A model generated the notes under the pieces. That model was not told where the DNA came from. It did not search any database and saw only the letters and a program-made list of their open reading frames with translations. The translations under genes and the position numbers were made by a program. Positions 45,170 to 57,832 of a stretch of DNA of 64,000 nucleotides are shown here, in pieces (positions within the stretch are counted from its first letter, which is position 1; each line of letters begins with the position of its first letter). The stretch comes from Lunularia cruciata (Eukaryota; Streptophyta; Marchantiopsida; Lunulariales; Lunulariaceae): assembly GCA_948567375.1 (NCBI GenBank), contig OX419757.1, forward strand, positions 26,784,001-26,848,000, read 5' to 3'.

Positions 45170-46737
45170 ACCCAACGGTAGTGATGGTGAAGGTGAAAGA
45201 AGCCACGCCAGAATCCAAAGAAGAGTCACAAGGAGAAATTGGATCAAAGGAAGAAGCATCAGGAGAAGAAGAGGAGTTCACTTTACAAAGTGAAGAATTG
45301 AGTAGTGGCAATGAAGGCGATGCGGAGGTTTAGCAAACACAAAGGCCGATGGAGGATATAGTGAATTCGAGTCCACAAGTCGCTCTGATTTAACAAGGAA
45401 GTAAGAAGAAGGAAGAAGAAGTCATGGCACAACCACAAACTGCCAGACCGAAGAACAATGTGCATGTAGCAAAGGTGGGGCCGAGTAAATTTGTCATGGA
45501 AGAGGAGGAAAGCTTGGATGGTGAAACCTTGAAAGTACAAAGATAGTGACTTCCAGGTAAGGTGCAAGAAGTAGAGTTGCTAGAAGACAAAGGCCGAGCC
45601 AATGACAAGAAATGCAAAGGGGTGGAGTATTTGTCAAAGGTAGTATGTTTGCTGTTAGTTTTTTTGTAGCAAAAGAAAGTAGGGATGGTAAGTGTCAATC
45701 TCAATGTGCACAATGAGTTAGAAGTAGTGAAGACATGGAGTGCAAAAACCTTGTTGTTGCAAAGTAAGTTAACAAGGGTGGAGATGGAAGCCAAAGAATG
45801 TTGGGTTGAGATGATTCTTTGGAGTAAGCACTTTGAAGTGATGAGGGAGGATTTAGTAAAGTGTTGTGAGGAGGCAAAGGAGATGACGGCCTTGGTTGCG
45901 GTGTTGAGGGGAGAAATTGCAGATGCCCAAGTAGAGTTAATACACTCAAAGGCAAGTACAGTAGTGATGGAGCAGGAATTGGAAAGTCCAAGAAGAAGGC
46001 TGTTGAGAAAGATTGAGCCTGACAACAAGAAATGCAAAGCACGGTAGAGAAGAAGATCAATTCTGAGGATTGGTGCGGGTAGCAGAGGAGCAAATCTCTA
46101 TGAATTGGAAGGAGAAGGAGGCATTGAAGGCTGAATTTGAAGACAAGCTCCAGATGTATTGTAATGAATTAGAGGAAGAAAGGAAGAACAAGAAGCTCAA
46201 GATCATAGGAGAAGCCGATGAGGTAGTTAGTGTAGTAAATGAAATCAAGGGGATGCTGAGCACAAAAGTTGAAGGTAAACTTGAGGAAGCGAGATTGCAT
46301 GAGCTGAAATTATTAGTGCAGGAGATACGGAAGCAAAAGGCAAAGGACACGGAGTTGAAAAATTTGTTAATTCATCTACGAGAACGTGTAGATAGGAAGA
46401 TGGTAGAGGTAGGAGACAATGTGTGTCTTAGACAGGATCTTGTTAGAGCGGAGTTAGATAAACTTTGTAGTGAGGTACAAGAAGTAAGAAGAGCTGAAGT
46501 TGTAGAAGTAGGCGTACAGGTGTCTTTGGAGTTGTCCTTTGAGACATTAAAGAGGAGTGGGTTGCAAGATAAGGAAGTAGATAGGTTACCTACTAGTGTA
46601 ATTGTAGTTCAAAGTGAAGAAGTAGTAGAGATAGTGAAGGACTTAGTAGAACTAGATATACCCAAAGAAGGAGAGGTAATAGGAAGATCATTGGGTTTGG
46701 AAGCCAAAGTCAAGGTTGACATCGGATTGGATTGCAA
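45170..46737 (+). pseudogene. Fragment of the LTR-encoded coiled-coil frame
   Basis: Acidic linker (EEFTLQSEELSSGNEGDAE, ~45,275-45,330), a coiled coil (45,685-46,047) and the second helical block (46,070-46,740: EARLHELKLLVQEIRKQKAK, VDRKMVEVGDNVCLRQDLV), with VDIGLD near the end. The second block is open for about 220 codons. The LTR part after the frame is missing: at 46,738 the DNA switches to the integrase of element D on the other strand. Confidence 0.7.
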
Positions 46738-46777
46738 TAGTTTCCATATCATCTCTTCGTGCTGCTTTTGCTTCTAT

Positions 46778-48682
46778 TGTGGTACCCACATTTTTCATTT
46801 TGGATAAGTTTTGAAGAAGAAGTGCCTTACTGGAACCAAATGGAGAATAAATGAGTGCAAACCTGTGTTTTGATCAGACCCAAGGAAGTCACTTTTGTGT
46901 AAGAGGAAGAAGGTCTCGGACTAGATCAGACCCAATGAAGCTTACTTCTTGTCATAGGAGGAAAAAAAACTTGGGTCAGACGTCGAAGGAGTGCAAACCC
47001 GAAGGAGGAATAGAAGTTGCAGGTCAGGATTCTTGCAGGGGCCATATCTCAGTGACCACAAGTCAAAATCAAGTGTGTTATATTTCGTTGGAAGCGTCTC
47101 ATTCAGGGCTTTCCATTGCCACCAAAATCAAAAAGTTTGACGGTTTGTACAAGAAGTTACAAGAATTTGAAGTTTTGGGAGTAGATGTACAAAGTAGTTT
47201 GGGTGTTTTCGGGTCAATGTGACTTCAGACTTTGTACTTCGGACTTCGGGTTTACACGACTTTGGGTCATGAGACTTCTCCTCAAGACAAAGATGACTAA
47301 ATCAGAGGTAGGCGGACCTCAGAGTGCAGTGAAAGTGACTTTGGGAATCTTGCTAGAGAGATCAAAGGAAGTTAGAATAGAGAAAAAATAGATAATTAGG
47401 ATACCCATGACTTCAATTTCAATTAGAGTGAAGATGGAACAAGAAATGAAGGAGAAGGAGCAGTATTGAATAAACCCAAAGTGCGAGATCAGACTGTAAG
47501 TGTCTTTGGGTCAAGTACATGAGTGATTAGGGGAAAGTGGGTTACAAATTGAAGGTGTAGATAGTGTACCCATGCTTTCAATTACAATTTTTTATGAGGA
47601 TATAGTAGAATTAGCAAAGGAATTGATAATAGCAAAACCCGAAGTAGATGAAGTAAGAGTGCAAGTGTCTTCAGATTTGACATTTGACACTTTAGAGAAG
47701 AGTGGGTCGGGAGATAGAGATTTAGAAGGATTACTTGTGATAGGAATTGTAGATCAGAGTGGAGAATTGTTAGATTTGGTAGAGGAATTAGAAGTTGTGA
47801 AACCCGAGGATAGAGCAGTAGGAAGTAAAGTTACTTTGGGTTCGGGTTTGAAAGCCAAAGAAGAAGTAGACATTGGATCGGATTAGTAATCAATTTGAGA
47901 TTTGAATAGGCAGATATGAAGAGGTGCATTGTCATTTTGGATCTGCAGGTTTGTAGAGTCATTAGGAAGAGGTGCATTAGGAAGATAACTATCAATTGCT
48001 TCACTACTTAAGAGTGGCATTTGCAGTTTTATGTTGTTTAGTGCTCATTATTTCTGAGAATAGATAAAACAAAGTGTTGTGAAGTAGTGCTCGTTGCTTA
48101 AGCTTGATTCCGAGTATCAACTTTGTGTTTGTGTTTGTGAGTGTTTGAAGAAATTCAAAGTGCAAGTCAGTGTGCTTGTTGGATGTTGGATTTTGCAGCC
48201 TTGATCTTCATTCTATGTGTTTGATCCTGAGTGAAGTGCAATGGAAGCAATGCCTTGACAGATCTGAGAGGAATTGTAGTGTTGGTAGTATTTTGCATTT
48301 GTGAGTGTAGTGCAAAGTTGATGTGAAGCAATTTCGATTGAGGAAGTTGTGCCTTCAGTGGAGGGGTGGAACACAATTCTAAGGCAAAGTCGTTTTGCAA
48401 TGAAGTGCCATTCTCAAGAGAGCCTGAATCATCACAATCAAGATTGTTTGGAAAGATTTGATGGAGTTGTGATTAAGGAGTGCTAATTTGTGACAAGACT
48501 GTGAGTCAATGTTTGTTACTCTCTTTTGGGTGTGGTTTCTACCTGAGAGATTAAAGACGCAACCAAGAAGAACTACATGTTACTGTTTGACTTTGTATTT
48601 GGACATTTTTGACTCCTATCTCTACGGGAACAAACTTTACTTACCCGATTACCGCGAAAGTGATATTTGCCAAGTTGTCACA
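46778..48682 (+). mobile_element. Short (1.9 kb) solo LTR nested in integrase of element D
   Basis: Starts TGTGGTACCCACATTTTTC and ends GTTGTCACA, flanked by TCTAT (46,773-46,777) and TCTAC (48,683-48,687), a 5-bp duplication with one C/T change. Across the insertion the integrase frame reads TDYATKMV then EAKAARRDD, confirming the boundaries. Like 36,352-38,245 it lacks most of the coiled-coil frame and keeps only its C-terminal part (47,572-47,886). Confidence 0.88.
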
Positions 48683-49020
48683 TCTACCATCTTGGTAGCA
48701 TAATCTGTGCATACCAAGATGTGCCTTTTCCTTGTGACTTGGGTCACTGGTTGGATTGGACCCACATAATCAATACCCTATTTCTCAAATGAGGCCGATG
48801 GTAAAATTGGTCTCAAAGGCCACTGGGAAGTTGTCATCGGCTTTCTTGTTCTTTGACAAGCATCACAACTTTGGATATGAGCATGCATATCTTTGTACAT
48901 CGTAGGCCACCAGTACCCCAAAGAAAGAATCTTCTTTATAGTATTCTTTAGAGCATAGTGTCTCCCCGATGCTTCGGAGTGTAAAGATTCAATGACACCT
49001 CCGACTTCGCATGACTCCAA
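48683..49020 (-). pseudogene. Integrase of element D (N-terminal zinc domain and start of core)
   Basis: HHCC region: LHSEASGRHYAL then SCDACQRTRK. After one stop, where the family usually has Trp, the core begins GIDYVGPIQPV with the first catalytic Asp, then ILVCTDYATKMV up to the solo LTR. A few more codons continue at 46,777-46,738. The second Asp and the Glu are lost. Confidence 0.8.
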
Positions 49021-49128
49021 GCATCACCAAAGCACTTTGTCTTCACCCATCTTGAATAAAATGCTATGCTTCAGCTGATATGGCCCCATTTTCCTAATAA
49101 AGACTGCCCTCTGCTCCGGGTCCAGCCC

Positions 49129-50681
49129 TTATGGACAATCGAGAGTATGCAGATAGTGATATTTGGCTGCATACCTTGTACTTCGCATGGTTGTCAATTG
49201 ATATAACTCTTCATTAGGGAACCGATCGTCGATCTCCCATTCTTGGTCTTGAGTTTCTAACCTGGATAAGAAGTCCACATTTGAATGCAAAGCCCACTTC
49301 CTTACTTGTACAGTATATGTGAATTCTTGTAACAACAAGATCCATCTTGCAATTTGCCCAGACAAATTTACCTTCTTGACCAAATGTTGCAATGCGTAAT
49401 TGTCAACATAGAAGACAAACTCGTAGCCCAGCAAGTAATGGCAAAATTTCTTGCAGGCATACACCATTCTGAGTGCTTCTCTTTCAATCATTTAATAGTT
49501 CTTTTTGAGACTAATAGTTGTCGGTTGGCATAATAAACCAAGTAGTCCTTCTTCTTCTTGTCCTTCTGACTTAAGATGACTTTGATTGCCATGGACGAAG
49601 TGTCCACATACACATGAAAAGGGACGTCCTAATTCGGGGCCCTCATGATTGGTGCTTCAACCAGTTTCTTCTTCAATACTTGGAAAGCATCTTCTTGTGC
49701 GGCTTCCCATGAGTAGTCTTTGAACTCCTTCAGAAGCCTTGTAAGGGGTGCAGCAAGCACCACATAATCTGAAACAAAGCGTCTGTAGTATCCATCATGT
49801 CCCAAAAAGGCTCTCAGTTCCCGGATGTTCTTTGGGGATTCCAAAGCGAGATTACTTTTACCTTCTCGATCGACTTCGATACCTTGGCTTGACACCCGAT
49901 GCCCCAAAAGAATCCCCTCTTTCATGACGAAGAAGCATTTCTCCGGGTGTAATGACCAACCGGCAAAATGACACCTTTCAAAAGTCTGGCAAAGGTAATC
50001 CAAATGTACATCTCTCTGCCCAAACACACAAAAATCATCAATGAAGACTTCCACAAATTTGCCCAAAAAATCCTTGAAGATCACATTCATCATCCGTTGG
50101 AAAGTAGTGGGAGCATTACACAACCCAAAGGGCATTTGATTGTAAGCAAAAGTGCCCCAATCGGTGGTGAATGTAGTTTTATCCTTGTCCTTTGCTTGGA
50201 TGGATACTTGATAGTACCCTAAAAATCCATCAAGAAAACTGTAACAAGGATGACCAACTACTTGGTCCAAAATTGTATCAGTAAAAGGCAAAGGATGATG
50301 ATCCTTACGCGTCACTGCGCTCAACTTGCAAAAATCTTGGCACACTCAAATTTTTCCCATCTTCTTCTTTGAAACGATGACTATGGGAGAGATCCACTCA
50401 CTGCTCAAGATAGGAAAGATTATTCCGTCCCCTAAGTACTTGTCAATTTCATCTTTCACCAAGAGGGAGTACTTTGGGTTCAAGCGGTATTCTCTTTGCC
50501 GAACCGGGACTGCACCTTCAACCATATCAATCCGGTGTTCTCCAAATTCTTGTGGAATACCTGGCATTTGATCAATAGACCAGGTGAATACATCCTGGAA
50601 TTCTATAAACAAGGCAATGTATCCTGCCAATTCCTTTGGAATGACTGTCTTTGAAATCTTAAAAAAATTTCCTTCAGTCAA
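49129..50681 (-). pseudogene. Reverse transcriptase and RNase H of element D
   Basis: RT: MPGIPQEFGEHRIDMVEGA, YRLNPKYSLLVKDEIDKYL, ISPIVIVSKKKMGK, a stop, then CQDFCKLSAVT, the GYYQVSI block, QMPFGLCNAPTTFQRMM, and the catalytic FIDDFCVF (Phe where Tyr is common). The thumb follows (LRAFLGHDGYYRRFV). RNase H: VYVDTSSMAIKVILSQ, MIEREALRMVYACKKFCHYL and FYVDNYALQHLV; the end reads NVDFLSRL. Long open stretches (49,629-50,345 and 49,129-49,491) show fewer stops than in copies A-C. Confidence 0.85.
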
Positions 50682-51234
50682 GACAACATCTTGACAATCA
50701 TCGAGGTTGATGACTCCTTCAACATGGCTTACTCAGCTCAATCCAAGACATACTGCAGTCAAACCTCCTTCCTCCAAGTTGTGTTCACCCGAGGTGATGT
50801 CGTATGGGTCTTCATCTTTGATCTCTACCTCGTAGCATTCTAAATAATTGACTTGGACTTCGTCTTCGGAGTCGTCTATAGACAAAGACAATGAATCCTT
50901 GGATTCATCTTTGTCTTCCAACAAAGATGAATCCAAGGTGAGGAACCTTTGTCCAACTTACGGTCACCAGCTTCTGATCTTCGGATGAAATGTCCTTAAA
51001 CCGTAACTTTTGCTTGTGCTAATCCACAATAACCTAAGCATTGTACAACTAGGGTCTTTCAATCAAGAGAAGGTAACTAGTTTTGGTTATTGGTCGCAAC
51101 ACAACGTAATTTAACTTGAACGGCACCCCTCCAATGATTGTAATGATATTTGACAGCATGCCCAAGGGCTGTTTCCTGGTTTGATCCGCAAATTTCAGAA
51201 TTTGGGGTGTTGGTTCAAACGTTGTATACCCCAG

Positions 51235-51558
51235 TCAATGTGTAGTGTCTTCTATCATGACATTCAGACCCGACCCTGAATCAATGGGTATGGATGGGAT
51301 CATGCAGCCTGTGATCTCCGCATCCACTTCGGGAGATCCCAAGTCTTCTTGTTCAATATGATAGATTGCGTGCAAGTCTTTCTTGGTCATCGCCCTTACT
51401 TTCTTGAAGGTTGAACTCAGCTGCTTTTTGTACATCTTATTGTCCTCCCACAATTGCTTAAATGTGACATTAGCACTTGTAGACACCATGTCAACCACAA
51501 TATTGTATTGCGGGACTCCTCTCAACTTCACCTTCTTCACCTTTGTCTTTGGGTCCAA
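51235..51558 (-). pseudogene. Aspartic protease region of element D
   Basis: The active-site signature IPIDSGSGLNVM lies at about 51,250-51,290. Upstream VKLRGVPQYNIVVDMVSTSA fits the spacer between Gag and protease. Weak overall conservation, but the position between Gag and RT supports it. An acidic linker (50,733-50,936) separates it from RT. Confidence 0.65.
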
Positions 51559-51601
51559 AGTCTATCCTTGTTCAAATTGGACTTTGGGGTGCTTCAGGAT
51601 G

Positions 51602-53400
51602 CTAATTAGAGTATGGGTGGCCTTGACCTGATGATCTTTGGGTTGACCAACTTTGGCTTGGATCAAGTCTTTTACTTCGGACCTGATCTGCCAGAAAAAC
51701 TGGAGGCTTTGTCTTTGTATTCTCCTCCAAACTCATCTCCAGCGTGTAGAGTACTGCTTCCTTGATTTCTCTCTGCAAGGCTCTCGCTTTAGCTTTTGCT
51801 AGAATCTTTTCCTCCTTAGCAGAAAGAATAGCTTTCAGACGTAACTTCTTTGCCTTTCGTGAAGATGAAGAAGTAGTACTCACTTCTTTGGGATCACACT
51901 TCTTCTTACCCAAGCGTGTCTCTACCTTCAAAATTTTGAGGTCCAGCCATTCTCCTTTTGAAGCGGGACTCCCTTCTTGAGGCCTTTCTTCCTCAAGTGT
52001 TATACAATTTACATTTGTATCTCCTTTCGCTTGGAGCGCAGCATGCTCAGTAGGGGTCTGTACATACTTTACAGGCGGCTTTGGTGGTTGCAGGCACTGA
52101 TTTCCCGTATGCTCCGATCCTTTACAATTTCTGCAAAGTGGAACATACCCAATTTGCCGTCTTGGCTCCGGACAATTTGGAGACCAATGTCCCATCAAGC
52201 CACAATTGTAGCAAGCACTTGGTGCAACATTTTGAGGCCTATTTTGGCCGCCCATTGGTGGTCTTTGTGAGGGAGCATTATTGTTGTACTCCCTTGGTCC
52301 ATACCTCAGACCTTGAAACAATATGCTTGCCTGAGGTTGTACCTCTTGGGTTTGGTACATAGCCTCTTCTTCCTCACTTTGGTCCCAACCGGGAACCCAA
52401 TCAATTTGTTGCATTGGAAATGTAGTGCGTGTCAAACACTCCATATTAGCACACGTAGTGCACCATACATTTGGTTGGCCAAATGACAAAGGCTTTCTTT
52501 GGTCCTTAGCCCCAATCATCTAGATCTTGAAATCTGCAAACTCTTTAATAAAGTTTTCCAACTTATGGCCGCCTTAGGTACATTCTTTGTTGGCGGTGTA
52601 ACTAGTTTCTTCCCTCCACGTCTTTGTATTCTTTGCGGCTTTGGTTCTTCTTTCGATTTTGACAAAGAAATCAAAGATGTGGAGGATTCCTATGAAGAAG
52701 GGGATGTGTTGCAAGAAGCTCTCCTTCTAGGCTTCTTGCCTTTCTTCTCTCGATTTCTTTGGTTGCTGGACGAGTGGGAGTGAGCTGCCTCATATTAGGC
52801 AACATGTTTGAGGACTTTGTCCAGAGAAGTTACATTCCTCTCCCTGGCAAAGATACAAATCTCTGGTGAAAGTCCGCCAAGGAACCAGATAATGGCTTGG
52901 GCATTGGAGTAACCCACCACACTTGATTGTTTTGGAACTCGGTTCAATAGGGCCATGAACCGCTCAGAGTAATCTCTCAATTTTTCCTTCTTCCCGTAGT
53001 CCAAATCATTGAGTGCCGCAAAGACACTAGTATCATAATCAACTTCCCGGAATTGTTCTAGGAAGCCATTTTGCAAGTCTGCCCAATCTGCTAGTGTGAA
53101 CCCCTTTTGGGTTACATGGGTATACCAGCTCCGAGCTTTCTTTCGGAGCAGACTTGGGAAAATTTGCAGACTATCAGCAGAGTCATGTTCCTTGTTGGCA
53201 AAGGAAATAACTTCAAATTCTTTAATAAATTCATCAAGATCTTTGTCTTGTTCTGTCCTCTTATACTTCAGATAGGCGTGTCGGGTGACAAGTAACGAAG
53301 TCATCGTTTGGTTTGGTGGAATCGGCTGTGGTAAGTTTGAACTTGATGGAACCGAGGAGCTGCTTGGTATGGACGCTGTGTTGTTGGCCTAAGGGTTCCA
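51602..53400 (-). pseudogene. Gag of element D with two CCHC knuckles
   Basis: Capsid-like domain at 53,304-52,795 (YLKYKRTEQDKDLDEFIKEF, KKARSWYTHV, FLEQFREVDYDT, EKLRDYSERFMALLNRVP), typical of the retrotransposon Gag fold. The second frame (52,519-51,602) has CYNCGLMGHWSPNC and CRNCKGSEHTGNQC, both CX2CX4HX4C, then a Lys/Ser-rich tail. A frameshift or stop region lies between 52,794 and 52,520. Confidence 0.82.
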
Positions 53401-53976
53401 ATTAGTCAAGTTCAAAGTAGGGTTTGCTTTGACAATTTCTTCTTCTCTGTTTGTGTAGACTTCAACCCAAATAGAAGTAAGAGGTTCAACACCTTCCAAG
53501 TGTTCTTTGATATTCCTTCGAGACAACTAAGGAATCATGCATAAAGATGTTGACATTCTTCTTCCGTAAGTGTTCGTGTTGTCTTTTTGCCAAACAAACT
53601 TTTTAATAAATTTGACTTCCTTTATAGCTTTAGGAGAAGTTGGTGTACTGGGTCGTAATGAATATGTTTGCCTGCTCAAGTCTTTCTTCTTCTTGGAAGA
53701 GAGGGACAAAAAGTAACCTTGCCACCTGCCTTTGCATTTCTCTTGTTCGAGTTCTCACAAAGCTTCTTGAAATTTGTAAAGAAGTTGGAAATCCAATGCC
53801 TCTCGTTCGGCTTCATCAAAAGTGGATTGGATCTTCAGACGTTCTTCTTCTTCACGATGCAATGTTTGTCTTCAAACTCTCTCTTCCTGTTGTTCTCTCA
53901 ATGCAAACATTCATATTGCTTTAACACCCAGTTTTGAGATTGGCTTTTTATTCTTCCACTTCCAAGTTTTGTATCT

Positions 53977-53998
53977 CCGGCAGCGGCGCCAAAAATCA
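53977..53998 (-). promoter_or_regulatory. Primer-binding-site-like sequence after the 5' LTR of element D
   Basis: Directly after the LTR terminus (...GTTGTCACA at 53,999) the - strand reads TGA then TTTTGGCGCCGCTGCCGG. Athila/Tat-type plant elements carry a very similar sequence at this place. The matching tRNA cannot be checked here. Confidence 0.6.
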
Positions 53999-56900
53999 TG
54001 TGACAACCCGGCAAATATCACTTTTGCGGTAATCGGGTAAGTAAAGTTTGTTCCTGCAGAGATACAATTCAGAATTGGTCAAATACGAAGTCAAACAGTA
54101 ACATGTAGTTCTTCTTGGGTTCTTCTTTAATCTCTCAAGTAGAAACTACACCCAAAAGAGAGTAACAAGCTCATAATCTTGACAACTTGTTACGAATACA
54201 CACTCCTTAATCACAACATAGCAAATTCTGTCCAAAAAAATCTTGATTGTGATGATTCAGATTTTCCTGAAGACAACACTTCATTGCAAAACAACTTTGC
54301 TTCAGAATTGTGTTCCACCCCTCCACTAAAGGCACAACTTCCTCGATGAAAATTGCTTCACATCAATACTACGTTGCACTCACAAATGCAGAATACTACC
54401 AACACAACAATTTCACTCAGATCTGTCAAGGCATTGCTTTGATTGCACTTCACTCAGGATCAAACACACAGAATGAAGATCAAGGCTGTGGAATCCAATA
54501 TCCAACAAACACACTGACTTGCACTTCAAATTTCTCTACATACTCACAAACACAATCACAAAGTTGACACTCAGAATCAAGCTCAAGCAATGAGTACTTA
54601 AAATAGCACTTTGCTTTATCTATCTTCAGAAATTTAGAATACTAAACAACATTTTCTTGCGAATGCCTTCTTTAAATAATGAAGCAAACAACAGTTCTAA
54701 CAAAAATACCGTTCTACAACAACTCTGCAAGCATGTAGATCCAAATTGACAATGCAACTTCTCACATCTGCCTCTTCAAATCTCAAATCTGTTTATACCC
54801 TGATCCAATGTCTACTTCGTCATCGGCTTTCAAACCCGATGATCTTCCTACCACTTCTTTTTCTTCAAGTATATCTACAACTGCTAATTCCTTCACTCCT
54901 TCTACTACTACTTCACTAGGAACTACAATCAAGGTCATGTCTAATCTATCTACATCTTCATCTGCTAACCCAATCTTCTCTACTGTCGCTAATAATAAGT
55001 CTAATGATACTTGAGTTCCTACTTTTGCAACATCAGACTTCCTCTCCTCTGTCACACTACTCCTAATTCTCTCTTACTCTGAATTGACTAAATCTAATCT
55101 AAGACTGACATTGTCTCCTACTTCTGACATCTTCCAATCTACTCTCTCCCTTAATCGGATCAGTAAAGTATTCATATCCACATCTTTGGCTTTCCTCTTC
55201 CAATTTTCCTGCAAAAGCAACTTTAACTTGTGTAATCTCACTTCTTCCAATCTCCCTTCAGCCTTAGTGCATAGCATAGCTTTCAATTTTCCCCCAACGT
55301 CTCCTATTGATTCCTACTCATACCCTTGAGATCGCTCTACCTTCAACTCTTCTCAATACATCTTCAATTTGTCTTTGTACTCAATAGCGAGCATCTTCTT
55401 CTCCTCTGCATATAGAGAACTTTGCAACTCAGCACTTTGTACCAACTCGCACAATCTTTCTTCTTCTTGATTTCGGATTGCCAACTCTCTTTGCCATGCT
55501 TGATCCTTCCCGGCTGCACTTTTCCTCAAGCTTTCTAACTCCTGCTCCATTACTGTGACCATCACCTTCACATGAATACTCTCAATCCGCACGTCACTGA
55601 CTTCTTCTTTCATCTTGGTCAGCAACATTGCTTGCTTCTTCAACTCTTTGGCTTGCTGCTATATTTCTCTCCCTCTTGACTCAAAACTCTCTTGCAACTT
55701 CTTGAAAGTCTTCTTCTTCGAGACTGTATCCACCCAAAGTTCTTCAACTTCCTTGTCTCTTTGGGTATACACGCTCCTGCAAACCCTTCACTTCAGCCAA
55801 TAGATACTTCAGCACCTGCAACTCATTTGTCACCTTCATACGATCTTGGGGAATTTCCTTCTGGTGCTCCTTCAACAGCTCCAAAAATGGAGTGACAACC
55901 TTTGATAGATAATGTATTCCTCCAAAGTGCTCTTTATCTTCGGCCCCATCTTCGTACTTTGCCTCTTCTACCGGCTCCTTTTGCCAAAGTCAAAATCTTT
56001 GTATCTTCAGCGACTGCTTCCGAGCTTTCTTCTTCCTTACCCACTAAACTTGGACCCGCAAGATACTCCTTTTGTCTTTCAGCCCCCTTCTTTTCCACGA
56101 CCAAGGCTACATAGAGATTTGTCTTTCATGGTACACTATCAATCATCGCATGACAAGCTTCATCACCTTCTTCTTCTTGAGCTGATTGTTGAACCTCATC
56201 TTCATCCTCACTCTCACTTCCAGATTCCTCACTTTGTAACGTGAGTTCCACTTCTTTTGAGTCCTCTCCTCTATACTTTGTCTTCCCTTTAGACTCAGTT
56301 TCAGACAGTTGTTCTTTCACCACCTTCTTACTCTGAAAAACCAGTCTTCCTTTATGCTGGTGGCAACTTTGCTTCTTTGGGTTTATTGCGCTTCTTCATC
56401 TTTGGGCTTGTGACTTCTTCCATCTTCCGTTGTCCTGCCCTCAAGAAGTGATCATCACTCGCTTTGGTCTTCTTTTGTGTTGGCGGCAACTTTGCTTCTT
56501 CGGGTTTATTGCGCTTCATCATCTTCGGGCTTGTGACTTCTTCCATCTTCCATTGTCTTGTCCTCAAGAAGTGATTATCATTGGCTCTCAGGTGTGCCAT
56601 GTATTGTTGCTCTTCTTCATCTACTTCCTGTCTCAAATCAGGATGGAAATGCAACACCATGTGATGCCTCTCCTCTGCTATTAGCAAGTTCAACCCAAAG
56701 TAGAAGTGTGCTGCAAATGGTGCAAAATAATGTGGATGTGAACTTGTTCTCCAATTGACCACCATTTGCCTTGTTTGTTGGTGAAAACACTTCGCCCAAT
56801 TCACCTTCACTCTTGCAAACATTTGGTGGAAAAAGACCGCCTACTGCATGTTCACGTAAGTCATTTGTTCTGGTTTGAACATTGCCATTATCGTCCACAT

Positions 56901-57832
56901 GATACTTTGTTTATCGGGTCCCGATAGGACTCCACCTCACGGAGCAAAGAACAAATTTTGTATGTTCATTGTCTCCTCTGTAGCATCACACTTCCAATAG
57001 AAGTTGATCCACATTGGTTCTCTTACTTCCTTCCCCAACACTAACCTCTAATCCGACTCAGTCCATCGAGCCGGACTTCCTCTCTTCCGCTCGACTTCAA
57101 GGCCTTCCTTGCTATTACTAGTAGTTATCTCTGCCATGACTCTTGGGAAATTGAAATTCCAATTCCATGCTAAAAAGGTAATACAAAGTCTATTCAAGAC
57201 TTTGATCCTTGCTACGACATCCAACCTACAAATTGCAAAACTTCGTATTGCCAAAGCGTTCATAACCTTCTTTGCCATGATTTGCTCTCTTGTTCTTCGG
57301 CACTGAAAGACTATTCCTTCTCCTGGACGAGACACTCTAACCCCTTTTGGATTTCAGAAAAATTCACTCTCAATTGGCTTCTTGACACGCATTACTGCAG
57401 GATGACTACTCAGAGGGACAGGAAATCTACTAGACATATTCATCTTTGCCTTGTGCAATCATAATTTTATATTACCCCAAAATGCAACCATTCTTCAGTT
57501 GATTTCAAAATTGACTCCCCCTTCTTCTGCGTGTTGATGTCTTATCACTATCAAGACATGCTTCTTCTGCCTCGGCCATTTCTTGAAGTGTACTTTCTTG
57601 CCACATAAAAAGGTTGTTAGACGGTCTTTGCATCGGCCTTTGCTTCTCGATCCAAAGATGATGCTCTTCGGACTTCTTCTGAGTACTTCCATCATCAAAC
57701 CCAAAGTCGGCTTCTTTGGATTTCCTTTGAAGACACTCCCGTCCATTCTTTCTTTTGCAATTCAACTTCCTTGCTTACTTCTTCTCCAAATGATAACAAA
57801 ACAAAAAAAAAACAAAAAATGTGGGCTCCACA
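53999..57832 (-). repeat. 5' LTR of element D, 3.83 kb, with internal reading frame
   Basis: On the - strand it begins TGTGGAGCCCACATT (57,832) and ends GGGTTGTCACA (53,999), matching the solo LTR at 4,892-8,661 in length and order. The TATA-like ATTATTTAAAGAAGG lies near 54,675 (reverse strand), downstream of the frame, so the frame occupies U3. Confidence 0.85.
54783..57746 (-). pseudogene. LTR-encoded coiled-coil protein, unknown function (element D 5' LTR)
   Basis: ATG at 57,746 (MDGSVFKGNPKK...), end at 54,783, about 990 codons with stops. Blocks in order: N-terminal basic segment; ITMAKKVMNALAIRSF-type region and ITFLAWNWNFNFP (57,048-57,335); KCFHQQTRQMVVNW with HYFAPFAAHFYFGLNLL (56,352-56,822); acidic linker (56,126-56,323); coiled coil (55,353-55,643); second helical block (54,783-55,286). 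The linker region holds a local duplication of a Lys/Pro-rich segment (56,352-56,560). Same gene as at 5,693-8,576 and 60,566-63,341. Confidence 0.72.

Larger units (their letters stand above)
46738..57832 (-). mobile_element. Element D: gypsy-type retrotransposon with a 3.8-kb 5' LTR
   Basis: Reading down the - strand: LTR 57,832-53,999, primer-site-like sequence, Gag, protease, RT, RNase H, integrase. Integrase is split by a solo LTR (46,778-48,682) and cut at 46,738 by the coiled-coil fragment, so the 3' half and 3' LTR are missing. All domains carry stops. The RT and the PBS-like sequence recall plant Athila/Tat-type elements more than the methyltransferase family. Assignment to a named clade is inference. 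Confidence 0.8.
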
